Of a stretch of DNA of 64,000 nucleotides, positions 17,754 through 26,647 are shown piece after piece. A program made the position numbers and the translations under genes. This DNA is from Sulfurimonadaceae bacterium (GTDB taxonomy: Bacteria > Campylobacterota > Campylobacteria > Campylobacterales > Sulfurimonadaceae), in the NCBI GenBank assembly GCA_028683835.1, contig JAQUHB010000002.1, positions 1 through 64,000 on the forward strand, read 5' to 3'. The number at the start of each line of letters is the position of its first letter. The stretch's first letter is position 1. The notes below the pieces were generated by a model, which did not search any database, was not told the origin of the DNA, and saw only the letters and a program-made list of their open reading frames with translations.

Positions 17754-18135
17754 CTTCCCACTCCCGTTTATATTGCAAAAAAAGCTCTCTTTGCTTTGGT
17801 TTTAAAACATCATGCATCTTTTTAAACATATCCGTCTCGATTGCTATCGACTCAGTTTTTAGCTCAACTAAAAGCTTTGAAGCTTTTTCTTGGTCAAAAT
17901 TATCCTCCAAGAAATAGCTTTTCATTTTTTGCTCTACAGACTCTTTTTTTTCATGCAGAAGTTTTAATTTTTTTTCATTCTCGGATACTATCTTAGATAT
18001 CTTCTCTTTTTGCTCATTATCAAGACTCAGATATCCAAGATCTCTTGGCATATGAAACTCATGATCTCTGTTTTTATGTCCATCTTTGCCAAATCCTAAA
18101 GAAAAAAAGAGTAAAAAGATTAAAACTATTTTCAT
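17746..18135 (-). CDS. Periplasmic Spy/CpxP-like helical protein
   Basis: 129 residues with a signal peptide (MKIVLIFLLFFSLGFG) and a helical body. SLDNEQKEKISKIVSENEKK and DVLKPKQRELFLQYKREW are the two LTxxQ-type repeats of the Spy/CpxP family, and the middle is Lys/Glu-rich. Such proteins chaperone unfolded periplasmic proteins or damp sensor kinases. Its place directly upstream of a two-component system fits a CpxP-like feedback role. It begins one base after the cytochrome b gene ends. Confidence 0.75.
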   Translation of the reverse strand: MKIVLIFLLFFSLGFGKDGHKNRDHEFHMPRDLGYLSLDNEQKEKISKIVSENEKKLKLLHEKKESVEQKMKSYFLEDNFDQEKASKLLVELKTESIAIETDMFKKMHDVLKPKQRELFLQYKREWEVE

Positions 18136-18136
18136 C

Positions 18137-19246
18137 CTACGCCTTTATTTTTGGGATTTTTATATTCATATCTTCTATCATCCCCTTTTCTATATCAGAG
18201 TGACAGGCTTTACAGTTTGCTTTAGATTTTATCTCATTTCTACTAAATATACTTTTATCAATTGCTGCATGTCTTTTTTTCCAATAGGATGTCTGCGTTA
18301 TGGCAATAATATCTTGATCCCCTTTTATGGACTCCAATATATAAAAAGCACTCTCTTTAGTCGAACTCTCAGCCGAATTTTTCATCAAATACTCTTTGAT
18401 AGAAACCCTTGTCGGCTCATCAAGTGAAGCATCATCTCCAAAGTGATTATCTAAACCATCCATCATTTTGCTCCATGATGCACGAGGCAAGAGATGCGGC
18501 GGATAAAGAGTATGGCAAGAGGCGCATTCTGCTACGAATGCGGAGTTTTCTTGTTTATATGAGATTGGCAAATCTTTGCTTTTTGTCAAAACAGAATCAA
18601 AAAAAAGCGAATAGAACAAGACACCCGCCGCTGCGCCAAGCATCAGAAGAGAAAAGAGCTTTTGAAAAAGGTTTAACGTCACACTCGGTGCTTCGATATT
18701 TTTATGTCCGTTTACGATCGAACCTAAAGTATCCGTCTCTTTATCCATCACTCTATCAAAGATAACTCCGCTTACATGTAAGGCAACGAGTATCATTAAA
18801 AAGGTCGAGAAAAACTCATGTACCTCTTTAAAAAGTTTCATCTCTTTAAAATAGGGAGTATTTAAAAAGCTAAGAATGCCCCTTCCCTCTTGAATACCGT
18901 ATGTCAATATCCCCGTTATGACCGTTAAAAGTACGACTCCAAACATCGTTATCATCACAAATGAGGCTGCAGGATTGTGTCCTGCATATTTTTTGTGATT
19001 GAAAACATTGAAAACGAACTCTTTTAATTCTTTTATATGTAAGGAAAAATCTGAAAATCTTGAATACGCAGGGCCGACAAATCCCCAAAGTATTCTGTAA
19101 ATCACAAGCACACCAACCGCATAACCGAAGCTTACATGTAAAGTTGAAAGTTTGTCTTCATCACCGCTGAAATATGCGGTAAGGATAAAAGCGGCAAACA
19201 TCATATGAAAAATGCGAGTCGGTAGACTCCAGATATATGCTTTCAT
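18137..19246 (-). CDS. Cytochrome b561-type membrane subunit fused to a diheme c (DHC-like) domain
   Basis: 369 residues. The N-terminal ~210 residues form four helices of a bacterial b561/hydrogenase-type cytochrome b with His in LPTRIFHMMFA, TLHVSFGYAV, FKEVHEFFS and ALHVSGVIF. After a fifth helix (LFSLLMLGAAAGVLFYSLFF) comes a periplasmic diheme c domain with CASCH near 244 and CKACH near 350. Its middle (LYPPHLLPRASWSKMMDGLD then NHFGDDASLD) matches the separate DHC protein encoded next. It likely passes quinol electrons through DHC to the SHP-like protein. The fused DHC-like tail is unusual. It lies 9 bases from the DHC gene. Confidence 0.85.
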   Translation of the reverse strand: MKAYIWSLPTRIFHMMFAAFILTAYFSGDEDKLSTLHVSFGYAVGVLVIYRILWGFVGPAYSRFSDFSLHIKELKEFVFNVFNHKKYAGHNPAASFVMITMFGVVLLTVITGILTYGIQEGRGILSFLNTPYFKEMKLFKEVHEFFSTFLMILVALHVSGVIFDRVMDKETDTLGSIVNGHKNIEAPSVTLNLFQKLFSLLMLGAAAGVLFYSLFFDSVLTKSKDLPISYKQENSAFVAECASCHTLYPPHLLPRASWSKMMDGLDNHFGDDASLDEPTRVSIKEYLMKNSAESSTKESAFYILESIKGDQDIIAITQTSYWKKRHAAIDKSIFSRNEIKSKANCKACHSDIEKGMIEDMNIKIPKIKA

Positions 19247-19255
19247 TTGAAACTC

Positions 19256-19759
19256 CTAATCTTCCCATCTTCCGTAATTTGGGATCTTTATCGCTCTCTC
19301 AGAATAGTTCCCTTGAGTTGCACTCGTGTGACACGCACTGCAGTTTGCGAGACTCTTCACCTCTTTTTGCTCTATGAGACGTTTTGGAATCCCTCTATGT
19401 TCTTTTAAAAAATATGGCGTTTGGCTAATTCTAAGCGGTGTTTCACTGCTTGCAATAGAGTTAGACATCTTTGAAAAATGTTTGTTAGAAGCTTTTACAT
19501 CGCCCGCATTGCTTGTCAAATAGGCAAGAATCATCTTGTTATCGTTGGCATCAAGCGATGCATCCACCTCGAAGTGGTTGTCCAAATTTTTCATCATCTT
19601 GTTCCATGAACGTTGTGGTAAAAACTGCGGCTGGTATGCCATATGACATGAACCGCACTCTTTTTGATACACTTTTTCGACACTTTTATTCTCTGCGCCA
19701 AACAATGAAACTCCACTGAGCAAAATCCCAACTGCGGCACTTATCAAAATCTTTTTCAT
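19256..19759 (-). CDS. Diheme cytochrome c, DHC type
   Basis: 167 residues with signal peptide (MKKILISAAVGILLSGVSLF then GAE). Two CxxCH sites: CGSCH at about 35 and CSACH at about 146. QFLPQRSWNKMMKNLDNHF is the conserved DHC core, also present in the fused cytochrome b. In Rhodobacter the DHC protein is the electron donor of SHP, an oxygen-binding c-type heme protein. Here DHC sits between the cytochrome b fusion and an SHP-like gene in one transcription unit. Confidence 0.88.
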   Translation of the reverse strand: MKKILISAAVGILLSGVSLFGAENKSVEKVYQKECGSCHMAYQPQFLPQRSWNKMMKNLDNHFEVDASLDANDNKMILAYLTSNAGDVKASNKHFSKMSNSIASSETPLRISQTPYFLKEHRGIPKRLIEQKEVKSLANCSACHTSATQGNYSERAIKIPNYGRWED

Positions 19760-19771
19760 AACTTTTTCCTT

Positions 19772-20176
19772 TTAATAGTTTTTTATGTATGTAAGAACAT
19801 CGCCTTTTTCAACAGCCGTTCCCTCTCGTTTATAGACATCGTTGAAATTGCGTTTCAACCATTTTTCTACGTTCTTCGCGTCAACAAGTCTCTCTTTGTT
19901 TACTTTTGGAGAGAGCGGGTCTATCACTTTTGCCGTAAACGTATTTTTTCCTGATTGCTTCAAATCATTTGTATGACAACTGGCACAAGAGATATTTTGA
20001 CCCTTTTTGCCAATGTGCTCTGAGGTAAAAATCTGCTTTCCTCTTGCGGCATCAAAACCCTTAAAAGAGCTATCTGCTTTTTTTGCCTCATTTGCCAAAC
20101 TCTGCATATATCCATCGATCGGTGCGCCAAACCCAAGTGTCGCGCCAAGCGCTAAAACTGTTAAAACTTTTTTCAT
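19772..20176 (-). CDS. SHP-like monoheme cytochrome c (DUF1924)
   Basis: 134 residues from ATG at 20176, chosen because AGGA lies 7 bases upstream; a TTG five codons earlier has no such site. Signal peptide MKKVLTVLALGATLGFGAPI, then FKGFDAARGKQIFTSEHIGK, a single CASCH in ISCASCHTNDLKQ, and KNVEKWLKRNFNDVYKREGT near the C terminus. The arrangement matches DUF1924/SHP proteins, in which an Asn axial ligand moves away to let O2 or NO bind; Asn83 or Asn120 would be candidates here. First gene of the cytochrome operon. SHP's physiological substrate is not established. Confidence 0.82.
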   Translation of the reverse strand: MKKVLTVLALGATLGFGAPIDGYMQSLANEAKKADSSFKGFDAARGKQIFTSEHIGKKGQNISCASCHTNDLKQSGKNTFTAKVIDPLSPKVNKERLVDAKNVEKWLKRNFNDVYKREGTAVEKGDVLTYIKNY

Positions 20177-20283
20177 AACCTGTTCCTGCAATTATCTTTA
20201 CAATTCAAATTATTCCCCAAATCAATCAAGCCGCGCTGCATACTCTCTTGACACTTTCTTGACACATTTGGTTATAATTTCGG

Positions 20284-21339
20284 ATGCTACTATATATACA
20301 CATCCCTTTTTGCGATTCCAAATGCTCTTACTGCTCCTTTAACTCTTATGTCGATAAGTTTCAACAGAGACAAAACTATATGGATGCTCTTTTGGAGCAA
20401 CTCAAATTTGAACTTCTAAGATTTGATGCAAAAGAGAAAAGCATCGAGACTTTTTTCATCGGCGGAGGCACCCCTTCGACGGTTTCGCCAGAACTTTACA
20501 GACCTATTTTTGAACTACTAGAACCCTATTTTGTAGATGATATCGAGATAACTACAGAAGCAAATCCAAATAGTGCAACGCTCTCTTGGATAGAGGGGAT
20601 GAAAGATCTCGGCATTAATCGCATCAGTTTTGGTGTACAGAGTTTTCATGATGAAAAACTCAAACTTCTCAATCGCGCGCATAACAGTGAAGATGCCCTC
20701 CGCGCTGTCAATGATGCGTACCATGCAGGTATAAAGAACATCTCCATCGACCTTATTTACGCGACGGCAATGGATACAAAAGAGCTTTTAAAAGAGGATT
20801 TAAAGCAGGCATTTTCTCTCCCCATCAATCATATCAGCGCTTATGCCCTGACCATCGAAGAGGGAACGCTTTTTGAAAAAACTCCCGAAGTCGCAAAGGA
20901 AAAACTTTCTCTCACGAACTTTGTCTTTGAAACTATTAAGCAACATGGATTTACCCAGTATGAGATATCAAATTTTGGCACTTACCAAAGCCGACACAAC
21001 CTTGGATACTGGCAATACAAAAACTATATTGGTGCGGGAAGCGGAGCTGTGGGATGCAAAGACGGAGTGCGCTATTATCCCTCAACCGATATCGATTTTT
21101 ACATCCAAAATCCCTTACATGTAAGAGAAGAGATTTTAAATGAAGAGGAACAAAAGGCTGAAAAACTGTTTTTAGGTTTGCGCAGTGTTATCGGTGTGGA
21201 TGAAACTATTTTAAATTCTGATGAATTAAAAAGAGCGAATATTTTGCTTGACGAAAAAAAACTGACTAAAGATGGTAACAGATTTTACAATAAAGAGTAT
21301 CTTTTAAGTGATGAGATAGCCTTATTTATCTTAAACTGA
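20284..21339 (+). CDS. hemW: Radical SAM heme chaperone HemW
   Basis: 351 residues. MLLYIHIPFCDSKCSYCSFN has the Cx3Cx2C cluster motif with Phe after the last Cys+1, which marks HemW and not HemN (which has a fourth Cys). IGGGTPSTVSPELYRPIF, NRISFGVQSFHDEKLKLLNR, SIDLIYATAMDTKELL and YEISNFGTYQSRHNLGYW are conserved. HemW binds heme and delivers it to respiratory enzymes, which fits the nearby cytochrome genes. It is divergent from the SHP-like operon with about 107 bases between starts. It contains one TTACATGTAA palindrome. Confidence 0.93.
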   Translation: MLLYIHIPFCDSKCSYCSFNSYVDKFQQRQNYMDALLEQLKFELLRFDAKEKSIETFFIGGGTPSTVSPELYRPIFELLEPYFVDDIEITTEANPNSATLSWIEGMKDLGINRISFGVQSFHDEKLKLLNRAHNSEDALRAVNDAYHAGIKNISIDLIYATAMDTKELLKEDLKQAFSLPINHISAYALTIEEGTLFEKTPEVAKEKLSLTNFVFETIKQHGFTQYEISNFGTYQSRHNLGYWQYKNYIGAGSGAVGCKDGVRYYPSTDIDFYIQNPLHVREEILNEEEQKAEKLFLGLRSVIGVDETILNSDELKRANILLDEKKLTKDGNRFYNKEYLLSDEIALFILN

Positions 21340-21406
21340 TAGAATCCCGTAAGTGAATTTGAAACTGATATAAGATACAATTACAAAAAATTTAGAGGAA
21401 ATAATT

Positions 21407-21808
21407 ATGTTTGGTATGGATTTTGGTGAATTACTTTTGATTGCTATTGTTGCAATCATCTTTTTAGGACCGGACAAACTTCCTGAAACAATGGTGCAAA
21501 TGGCAAAAATGTTTAAAAAAGTAAAGAGTGCAATAAGCACAGCAAAAGATTCGATCGAATCGGAATTGCATCTTTCTGACCTTAAAAGTGAAGCACTTGC
21601 ATACAAAGATGAGTTAATGAAGGCATCTGATGAGATAAAAAGTGTCAACCCTATTACCAATATTCAAAAAGAACTTTATGAGGTCACTGTAGAAAAACAG
21701 CTTCCAAAACAACCCCAAGAAGCTTCACAAAACACACCTGAACTTCCTAAAGCTGAAGAGATAACTTTTACAAAAAAAGTAACAAAACCTAAAGAAGAGA
21801 ATATTTAA
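21407..21808 (+). CDS. tatB: Sec-independent translocase subunit TatB
   Basis: 133 residues. One N-terminal helix (MFGMDFGELLLIAIVAIIFL) followed by the hinge GPDKLPETMVQMAKMFKKVK, an amphipathic helix and a Pro/Lys-rich tail ending in TKPKEENI. This is the TatB layout. TatB works with TatC to recognise twin-arginine signal peptides. The stop overlaps the tatC start by one base (TAATG). tatA is not in this window. Confidence 0.95.
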   Translation: MFGMDFGELLLIAIVAIIFLGPDKLPETMVQMAKMFKKVKSAISTAKDSIESELHLSDLKSEALAYKDELMKASDEIKSVNPITNIQKELYEVTVEKQLPKQPQEASQNTPELPKAEEITFTKKVTKPKEENI

Positions 21809-22659
21809 TGCTTGAAGACTTAAGACCACACCTCGTAGAACTTAGAAAACGTCTTACCATTTCCGTAGTAGCTTTTATCGTTATTTTTATGGCTATGTTT
21901 ACATACAATCAACCACTCCTTACTTGGATGACAGAGCCTCTTCATGATGCGCTTGTAAATGTGGGAAAAGTCTCACCCTTAGCTGCAAAAGGGATGATGA
22001 CCACTAATCAAGTCGGTGGAGCATTCTTTGTCGCCATGAAAGTATCATTTTTTGCCTCAATTGTCGCAGCCTTACCTATTATACTTTCTCAAATTTGGCT
22101 TTTTATCGCGCCAGGTTTGTATGATAATGAAAAGAAAATGCTTATTCCTTTCGTATTTGGCGGAACTTTTATGTTTGCTGTTGGCGTTGCCTTTGCTTAC
22201 TATGTAGTTACACCTTTTGGTTTTACCTTCCTTATCACCTTTGGGAGTTTCACCTTTACTCCGATGATAAATGTTGAAGATTATGTCGGATTTTTCACAA
22301 AGATTATGTTTGGATTTGGAGTTGCTTTTGAACTTCCAATCTTTGCATACTTTTTCGCTCTGCTAGGCTTTATCACAGATAGACATCTCATAGATTTCTT
22401 TAGATATGCAATTGTTTTGATATTTATCATCGCTGCTTTGCTTACGCCTCCAGATGTTATGACACAGCTTTTAATGGCTTTCCCGCTTATCATTTTGTAT
22501 GGTATCTCGATCATTATCGTCAAATTTGTTAATCCTGCTCCAAAAGAGGAAGAAGAAAAAGAAGATGATGACACAGAAGAAGAAGCGAACGAACTATTAG
22601 AACAAAAAGAAGAAAGCAAAAGAATAGAACAGAAAGAGGAAACTCCTAAGAGTGAATAA
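21808..22659 (+). CDS. tatC: Sec-independent translocase subunit TatC
   Basis: 283 residues. LEDLRPHLVELRKRLTISVV is the conserved N-terminal signal-peptide-binding segment, and six hydrophobic helices follow, with FYANEKKML-like YDNEKKMLIPFVFGGTFMF and AFELPIFAYFFALLGF. The C terminus is unusually long and highly acidic (EEEEKEDDDTEEEANELLEQ). TatC is the core receptor for folded substrates with twin-arginine signals. The overlap with tatB upstream and with queA (8 bases) downstream indicates one operon. Confidence 0.95.
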   Translation: MLEDLRPHLVELRKRLTISVVAFIVIFMAMFTYNQPLLTWMTEPLHDALVNVGKVSPLAAKGMMTTNQVGGAFFVAMKVSFFASIVAALPIILSQIWLFIAPGLYDNEKKMLIPFVFGGTFMFAVGVAFAYYVVTPFGFTFLITFGSFTFTPMINVEDYVGFFTKIMFGFGVAFELPIFAYFFALLGFITDRHLIDFFRYAIVLIFIIAALLTPPDVMTQLLMAFPLIILYGISIIIVKFVNPAPKEEEEKEDDDTEEEANELLEQKEESKRIEQKEETPKSE

Positions 22660-23683
22660 ACTCGATCCTCTTTTAACTTCCAGCTATGATTTCACACTTC
22701 CAAGTGAACTCATAGCAACTCATCCGCTCGAACCTCGAGACAGTGCAAAAATGCTTGTTTATAACAGAAATTCTGACACCATTATCCACACCTATTTTTA
22801 CGAACTTGAAAAATATATTCCCAAAGAAAGTGCTCTTATTTTTAATGACACTAAAGTCATAAAAGCGCGTTTATATGGAAAAAAAGAGAGTGGCGGTAAA
22901 ATTGAACTGCTAATAAACAGACCCTTGAATGCCACTGAGGTCAATGTCTACATCAGAGGAAAGATCAAAGTCGGTATGCAAATCTTCTTTGATGAAGCTC
23001 TTATATGCAAGGTTTTACAACTCCATGAAGATGGTTCAAGAGATGTTGTGTTTTATCAAAATGAAAATATCCTAAGATTTGAAGAGTTGCTTCCCATCAT
23101 TGAAAGAATAGGTCATATTCCGCTTCCTCCCTATCTTGGGCGTGAAGACGGCAAAGAAGATGAAAAGGATTATCAGAGCGTTTTTGCTTCCTATGAAGGT
23201 GCAGTTGCCGCACCTACGGCTTCTCTTCACTTTACAAAAGAGCAGCATGAAAGAGTTTGCAAGAATTTTAAACACGCGTATGTGACTTTACATGTAGGCG
23301 CAGGGACTTTCAAACCCGTAGAGGAAAAAGAGATTTTAAAACATCCGATGCACAGTGAGTATTATCATGTTTCTAAGGAAGCCGAAGAGATTATAAAATC
23401 TGAGACACCGATACTCTGCGTGGGGACGACCTCGACAAGAACCGTGGAATATTATGTTCAGTATGGCAAAAAAACAGATGGGGAAGCAAATCTTTTTCTC
23501 CATCCAAATAACAAGCCACAACGCGTAAACCAACTACTGACAAACTTTCATTTGCCAAAATCGACACTTTTGATGCTTGTGGCTTCGTTTGTAGGTGTAG
23601 AAAAAGCTCTTAGTCTCTATGAAGAAGCAATTTTAAATAACTACCGCTTCTATTCATACGGTGATGCGATGTTGATTATATAA
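22652..23683 (+). CDS. queA: S-adenosylmethionine:tRNA ribosyltransferase-isomerase QueA
   Basis: 343 residues from GTG at 22652. SYDFTLPSELIATHPLEPRD, GRIELL-like GKIELLINRPL, YEGAVAAPTASLHFT, THVTLHVGAGTF-like YVTLHVGAGTFKPVEEKEI, and VGTTSTRTVEY are QueA signatures. It builds the cyclopentane ring of queuosine in tRNA. The LHVGAGTF site carries a near-copy of the TTACATGTAA palindrome. It converges on the dprA fragment with only 6 bases between the stops. Confidence 0.96.
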   Translation: MNKLDPLLTSSYDFTLPSELIATHPLEPRDSAKMLVYNRNSDTIIHTYFYELEKYIPKESALIFNDTKVIKARLYGKKESGGKIELLINRPLNATEVNVYIRGKIKVGMQIFFDEALICKVLQLHEDGSRDVVFYQNENILRFEELLPIIERIGHIPLPPYLGREDGKEDEKDYQSVFASYEGAVAAPTASLHFTKEQHERVCKNFKHAYVTLHVGAGTFKPVEEKEILKHPMHSEYYHVSKEAEEIIKSETPILCVGTTSTRTVEYYVQYGKKTDGEANLFLHPNNKPQRVNQLLTNFHLPKSTLLMLVASFVGVEKALSLYEEAILNNYRFYSYGDAMLII

Positions 23684-23689
23684 TATAAA

Positions 23690-24301
23690 TTATCCTGCTA
23701 CAAAAACTCTTCCCTGTCTTATCTCTATAACTCCATCGAGTTCGGATTCAAGCAGTTTTTCACCATACTGTGCTATCGCCTCATCATACGTCGGAGATGT
23801 TTTACAAAATTTTATGAACTCATCTTCGATCTTATCTCCACTTCTAAGACCACTTATCTGTGCTACAAAGTTTTCAATATCATAAATCGCTTCTGCTTTC
23901 CCATCTTGAAGCAAGCGGTTTGTCGCACTGCTTTCACCAATGCGATGAGGAAGTACATAGATTTTTTTGTCCATTTCCATAGCGAAATCTATACTTCTCA
24001 TACTTCCACTTTCAAGTTCAGCTTCACTCACAATCAAAACATCACCAAGAGCAACAACGAGCTCATTTCTCACAACAAAACTCCAAGAAGTAGCTTTAAA
24101 ATCATTATCAAACTGACTGAGGAGAAGCCCTTCTTTTTCTATTGAGGAGAGTAAGTTTTTATTTATTGCGGGATATTTATGATTTAAGCCATTGGGTAAA
24201 ACTGCGATGGTATTTGAACTTTTTGCCCCGTTATGTGCAATAGCATCAACGCCCATTGCACCGCCACTTACAATGCAAATACCAGCTCTTGAAAGAGCAA
24301 A
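23690..24301 (-). pseudogene. dprA: dprA, 3' portion, cut off by the transposon
   Basis: The C-terminal three-quarters of the DNA-processing protein DprA: AGICIVSGGAMGVDAIAHNG, AVLPNGLNHKYPAINKNL, SWSFVVRNELVVALGDVL and EAELESGSMRSIDFA are Rossmann-fold landmarks of the family. The chromosomal reading frame starts abruptly at 24301 with TTT GCT CTT, where the transposon begins; a TTG inside the element end at 24313 would only add three foreign residues. The missing 5' part is at 49475-49647. DprA loads RecA on incoming single strands in natural transformation. Without its N-terminal region this fragment is unlikely to be functional. Confidence 0.95.
24297..24301. repeat. 5-bp target-site duplication (left copy)
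   Basis: GCAAA directly flanks the left TGT end; the identical GCAAA follows the right end at 49475-49479. Five-bp duplications are standard for Tn7-family insertion. Confidence 0.95.
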
Positions 24302-24326
24302 TGTCAATTCCAAGAATAAGTTGGAA
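24302..24326 (+). repeat. Left terminal inverted repeat
   Basis: Starts TGTCAATTCCAAGAATAAGT and ends TGGAA. Pairs with the right end (49450-49474, reverse strand) at 20 of 25 positions without gaps. Confidence 0.93.
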
Positions 24327-24365
24327 CAAAAACGCCTCTATATAGGCATTTTAAATCTAAATAAT

Positions 24366-24410
24366 ACAAAAACAAAGCGGAATATTTATAAGAAAAAAGC
24401 GGAATAAATT
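24366..24410 (+). repeat. Internal TnsB-site-like repeats at the left end
   Basis: Two sites: 24366-24387, ACAAAAACAAAGCGGAATAT plus TT, and 24393-24410, AAAAAAGCGGAATAAATT. The first is 21 of 22 identical to 49425-49446 on the reverse strand at the other end. Repeated 20-22-bp sites inside both ends are how Tn7-family TnsB binds. Confidence 0.8.
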
Positions 24411-24496
24411 GATATATACAATAATTAGCTGAGATAAATTATTATTTTTAACACTATATGTCATCAAAAATTAAATTAAAGGGATAAGAAGGTAAT

Positions 24497-26041
24497 ATGT
24501 CAGAAATATTTTGTGTTGTATGGAAAAATATGAGTTTTGGTAGCTTTCTAAAATCTTATCTTAAAGAGACATTTTTAGCGATCTTTATTGTCTTAATGAC
24601 TGCATTTTTATTTTTAGGTGCAAGATATACTGCATATAAATTCGATATAACAAGCCTAAAAAGTGTTGATACAGAAAAATTAGATGCTCTTTTGATACAA
24701 TTTTTTAAAGATGATTTTCAGCATAAATTTGTAAAAAATGATTTTTTACATTTCTATAGCGATGTAGGTTATTTATTACAAAGCAAGCAGATTAATATTA
24801 ATAATTACTCTTTATCTGAACAGTTTTTGGAAGCTCGAAATAAAAAAACCTACACCCGCTCAATGCAAGCCTTTGAACAAGGTTCAATGTTTGCAATTTC
24901 TGAAAAACTAAAAGATAGATTTCCAGAAATTAATACATTTTATATAAATCCTACAAACACTACTCAGAATATATATTTAAAAATTTATACACATGATAAT
25001 AAAATCTATCTAATCAATAAACCGTCATTCGACAAATTAAATACCAAAGAATTTATACATTTTGAAACACTTGGTGCAATTTTTGTTATTCCATCAGCAG
25101 AAATATATAAATCCTACAATCGCTCACTTGTTGGCATGATAGATATTGCTAAAGCAAATGATAAACAAGTACTAACAAATTTTGAAACTTCTGTTTCAGG
25201 CTTTTTAAAAGAGCTAATTATAGGGATTCTGATCCTGATTTTTGCATTACTGTATAGTGTTATAAAACATCTTCAGAAAATTTTTGTTAGAAAAGAAGAA
25301 ATATACAAGGATATATACAAGAGGGAAGAAGAAATCACTCGGAGAGAGGAAATAGTTTTTAATATCGAGCATATTTTACAACATGATACTAAAACAAATA
25401 TAGATGAACGTAATGAATATCTAACGCAACTCTATCATGATATAAAGAATTTAAATACTAACTCAAGTACAGAATCTATTCAAGATATGATCGTATTTCT
25501 TTTTGCTTTGGATCTAACAGTTAAACTTTCCAATGACTACATTAGAAGTACACCATTAAAAGTTGCACACTTCATAGCACATCTACAAAAAGAAAAATTA
25601 TTTAAATATGCCGAAGGGAACTTGGATTCATATGGAGAAATAGGTAAAAAAATACTTGAGAAAGTAATCATATTTGATATAAATCCTCAATTAGGCAAAT
25701 TAGATGACTTCCCTATCGCAAATGAGTTTTTTGAAAACGAGTTTACATGTGCAGTATTTCGACTCATTAATAATGCATTAAAACATTCATCCGATCACAA
25801 AGCAGAAATAAAAATCGGGTATGATTTCACCAATACGTTCAACATTACAATCATAAATGAAGTGGAAAACGTTGACAAAAGTTTATACAATATAGAAACT
25901 TCACTGAGTGGAGATGACGGAATTAAAAATATCTCTCATGCTAGAGAAAGTATAAAAAAATTTGATATGGTCATTGATTATGAACAAGATAAACAAAATT
26001 CTAAAATTTTAACTATTATTAAAAGGATTGGGGATGCTTAA
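24497..26041 (+). CDS. Transmembrane histidine kinase carried by the transposon
   Basis: 514 residues. A first helix near residues 25-42 (FLAIFIVLMTAFLFLGAR), a periplasmic domain of about 190 residues and a second helix near 235-255 (LKELIIGILILIFALLYSVI) precede a coiled coil rich in Glu/Arg. The likely phosphoacceptor is in QLYHDIKNLNTN. The ATPase domain has an N box (FRLINNALKHSSDHKAE) and a G box (GDDGIKNISHARESIKKF) but is divergent. It overlaps the receiver gene by 8 bases. It is the first gene inside the left end, 195 bases from the terminus. The input signal and its role in the element are unknown. Confidence 0.8.
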   Translation: MSEIFCVVWKNMSFGSFLKSYLKETFLAIFIVLMTAFLFLGARYTAYKFDITSLKSVDTEKLDALLIQFFKDDFQHKFVKNDFLHFYSDVGYLLQSKQININNYSLSEQFLEARNKKTYTRSMQAFEQGSMFAISEKLKDRFPEINTFYINPTNTTQNIYLKIYTHDNKIYLINKPSFDKLNTKEFIHFETLGAIFVIPSAEIYKSYNRSLVGMIDIAKANDKQVLTNFETSVSGFLKELIIGILILIFALLYSVIKHLQKIFVRKEEIYKDIYKREEEITRREEIVFNIEHILQHDTKTNIDERNEYLTQLYHDIKNLNTNSSTESIQDMIVFLFALDLTVKLSNDYIRSTPLKVAHFIAHLQKEKLFKYAEGNLDSYGEIGKKILEKVIIFDINPQLGKLDDFPIANEFFENEFTCAVFRLINNALKHSSDHKAEIKIGYDFTNTFNITIINEVENVDKSLYNIETSLSGDDGIKNISHARESIKKFDMVIDYEQDKQNSKILTIIKRIGDA

Positions 26042-26585
26042 TATATGGTTTATTGATGACAATGATGCTTTCTTAAAAACGATACGTACATGCCTTGGTG
26101 TCAAACAAAAATCTATGAGTGGAGTTTATAAAAACTCTGTTTCCATAACTATTCTTGATGCAAATATTGACGGAAGTAGCATTGTAAATACGATTCGTGA
26201 TTCAGGACATAAAACATCCCATATACCTGACTTTGTTTTTTTGGATTTAAGATTTCCTATAGACAAAAGACAGGCAAGTACAAACATTGATAATGATCCA
26301 TTAAAATTAAGTGGAATTAAAATACTTGATGCAATAATAGAAAATGATGTATATAAATCTACGATTCCTATTATTTTTACTGCAGTAAGTCTTGACCAAC
26401 ATGTAAAAGATTCGTTGACTAAACGAATGAGTCTTCAAAAAAGAAGAATTTTAATAAAAGAAAAATTTCCGGATATGAAAGACATGAACATTTCTATCGA
26501 TGGAATAGATGGATTTATAGCTTCAAAAAATTGTGATTCTTTACAGGAATTGGTTGAGAAGCTTTTGCATAAAATGGGAAAATAA
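26034..26585 (+). CDS. Receiver-only response regulator partner
   Basis: 183 residues from ATG at 26034, with AAGGA 6 bases upstream (TTG at 26028 is the alternative). LNIWFIDDNDAF holds the acidic pair, FVFLDLRFPID the likely phosphoacceptor Asp, and PIIFTAVSLD the conserved Thr. The loop between them is expanded and no DNA-binding or enzymatic output domain follows. It may signal by protein contact. Translationally coupled to the kinase. This is atypical enough that the pair may be a dedicated sensory switch for cargo or transposition. Confidence 0.75.
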   Translation: MLNIWFIDDNDAFLKTIRTCLGVKQKSMSGVYKNSVSITILDANIDGSSIVNTIRDSGHKTSHIPDFVFLDLRFPIDKRQASTNIDNDPLKLSGIKILDAIIENDVYKSTIPIIFTAVSLDQHVKDSLTKRMSLQKRRILIKEKFPDMKDMNISIDGIDGFIASKNCDSLQELVEKLLHKMGK

Positions 26586-26647
26586 CAGTTCAACAGCCTA
26601 TGTCAATCTTATAAAATAAACTCTGGCATAGAATAATATTTGGAAAT

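Noticed and set aside
24497-26585. Detocs defence system
   Set aside because: Kinase and receiver are present, but no phosphorylase-type or other effector follows; DUF2971 is on the other strand.
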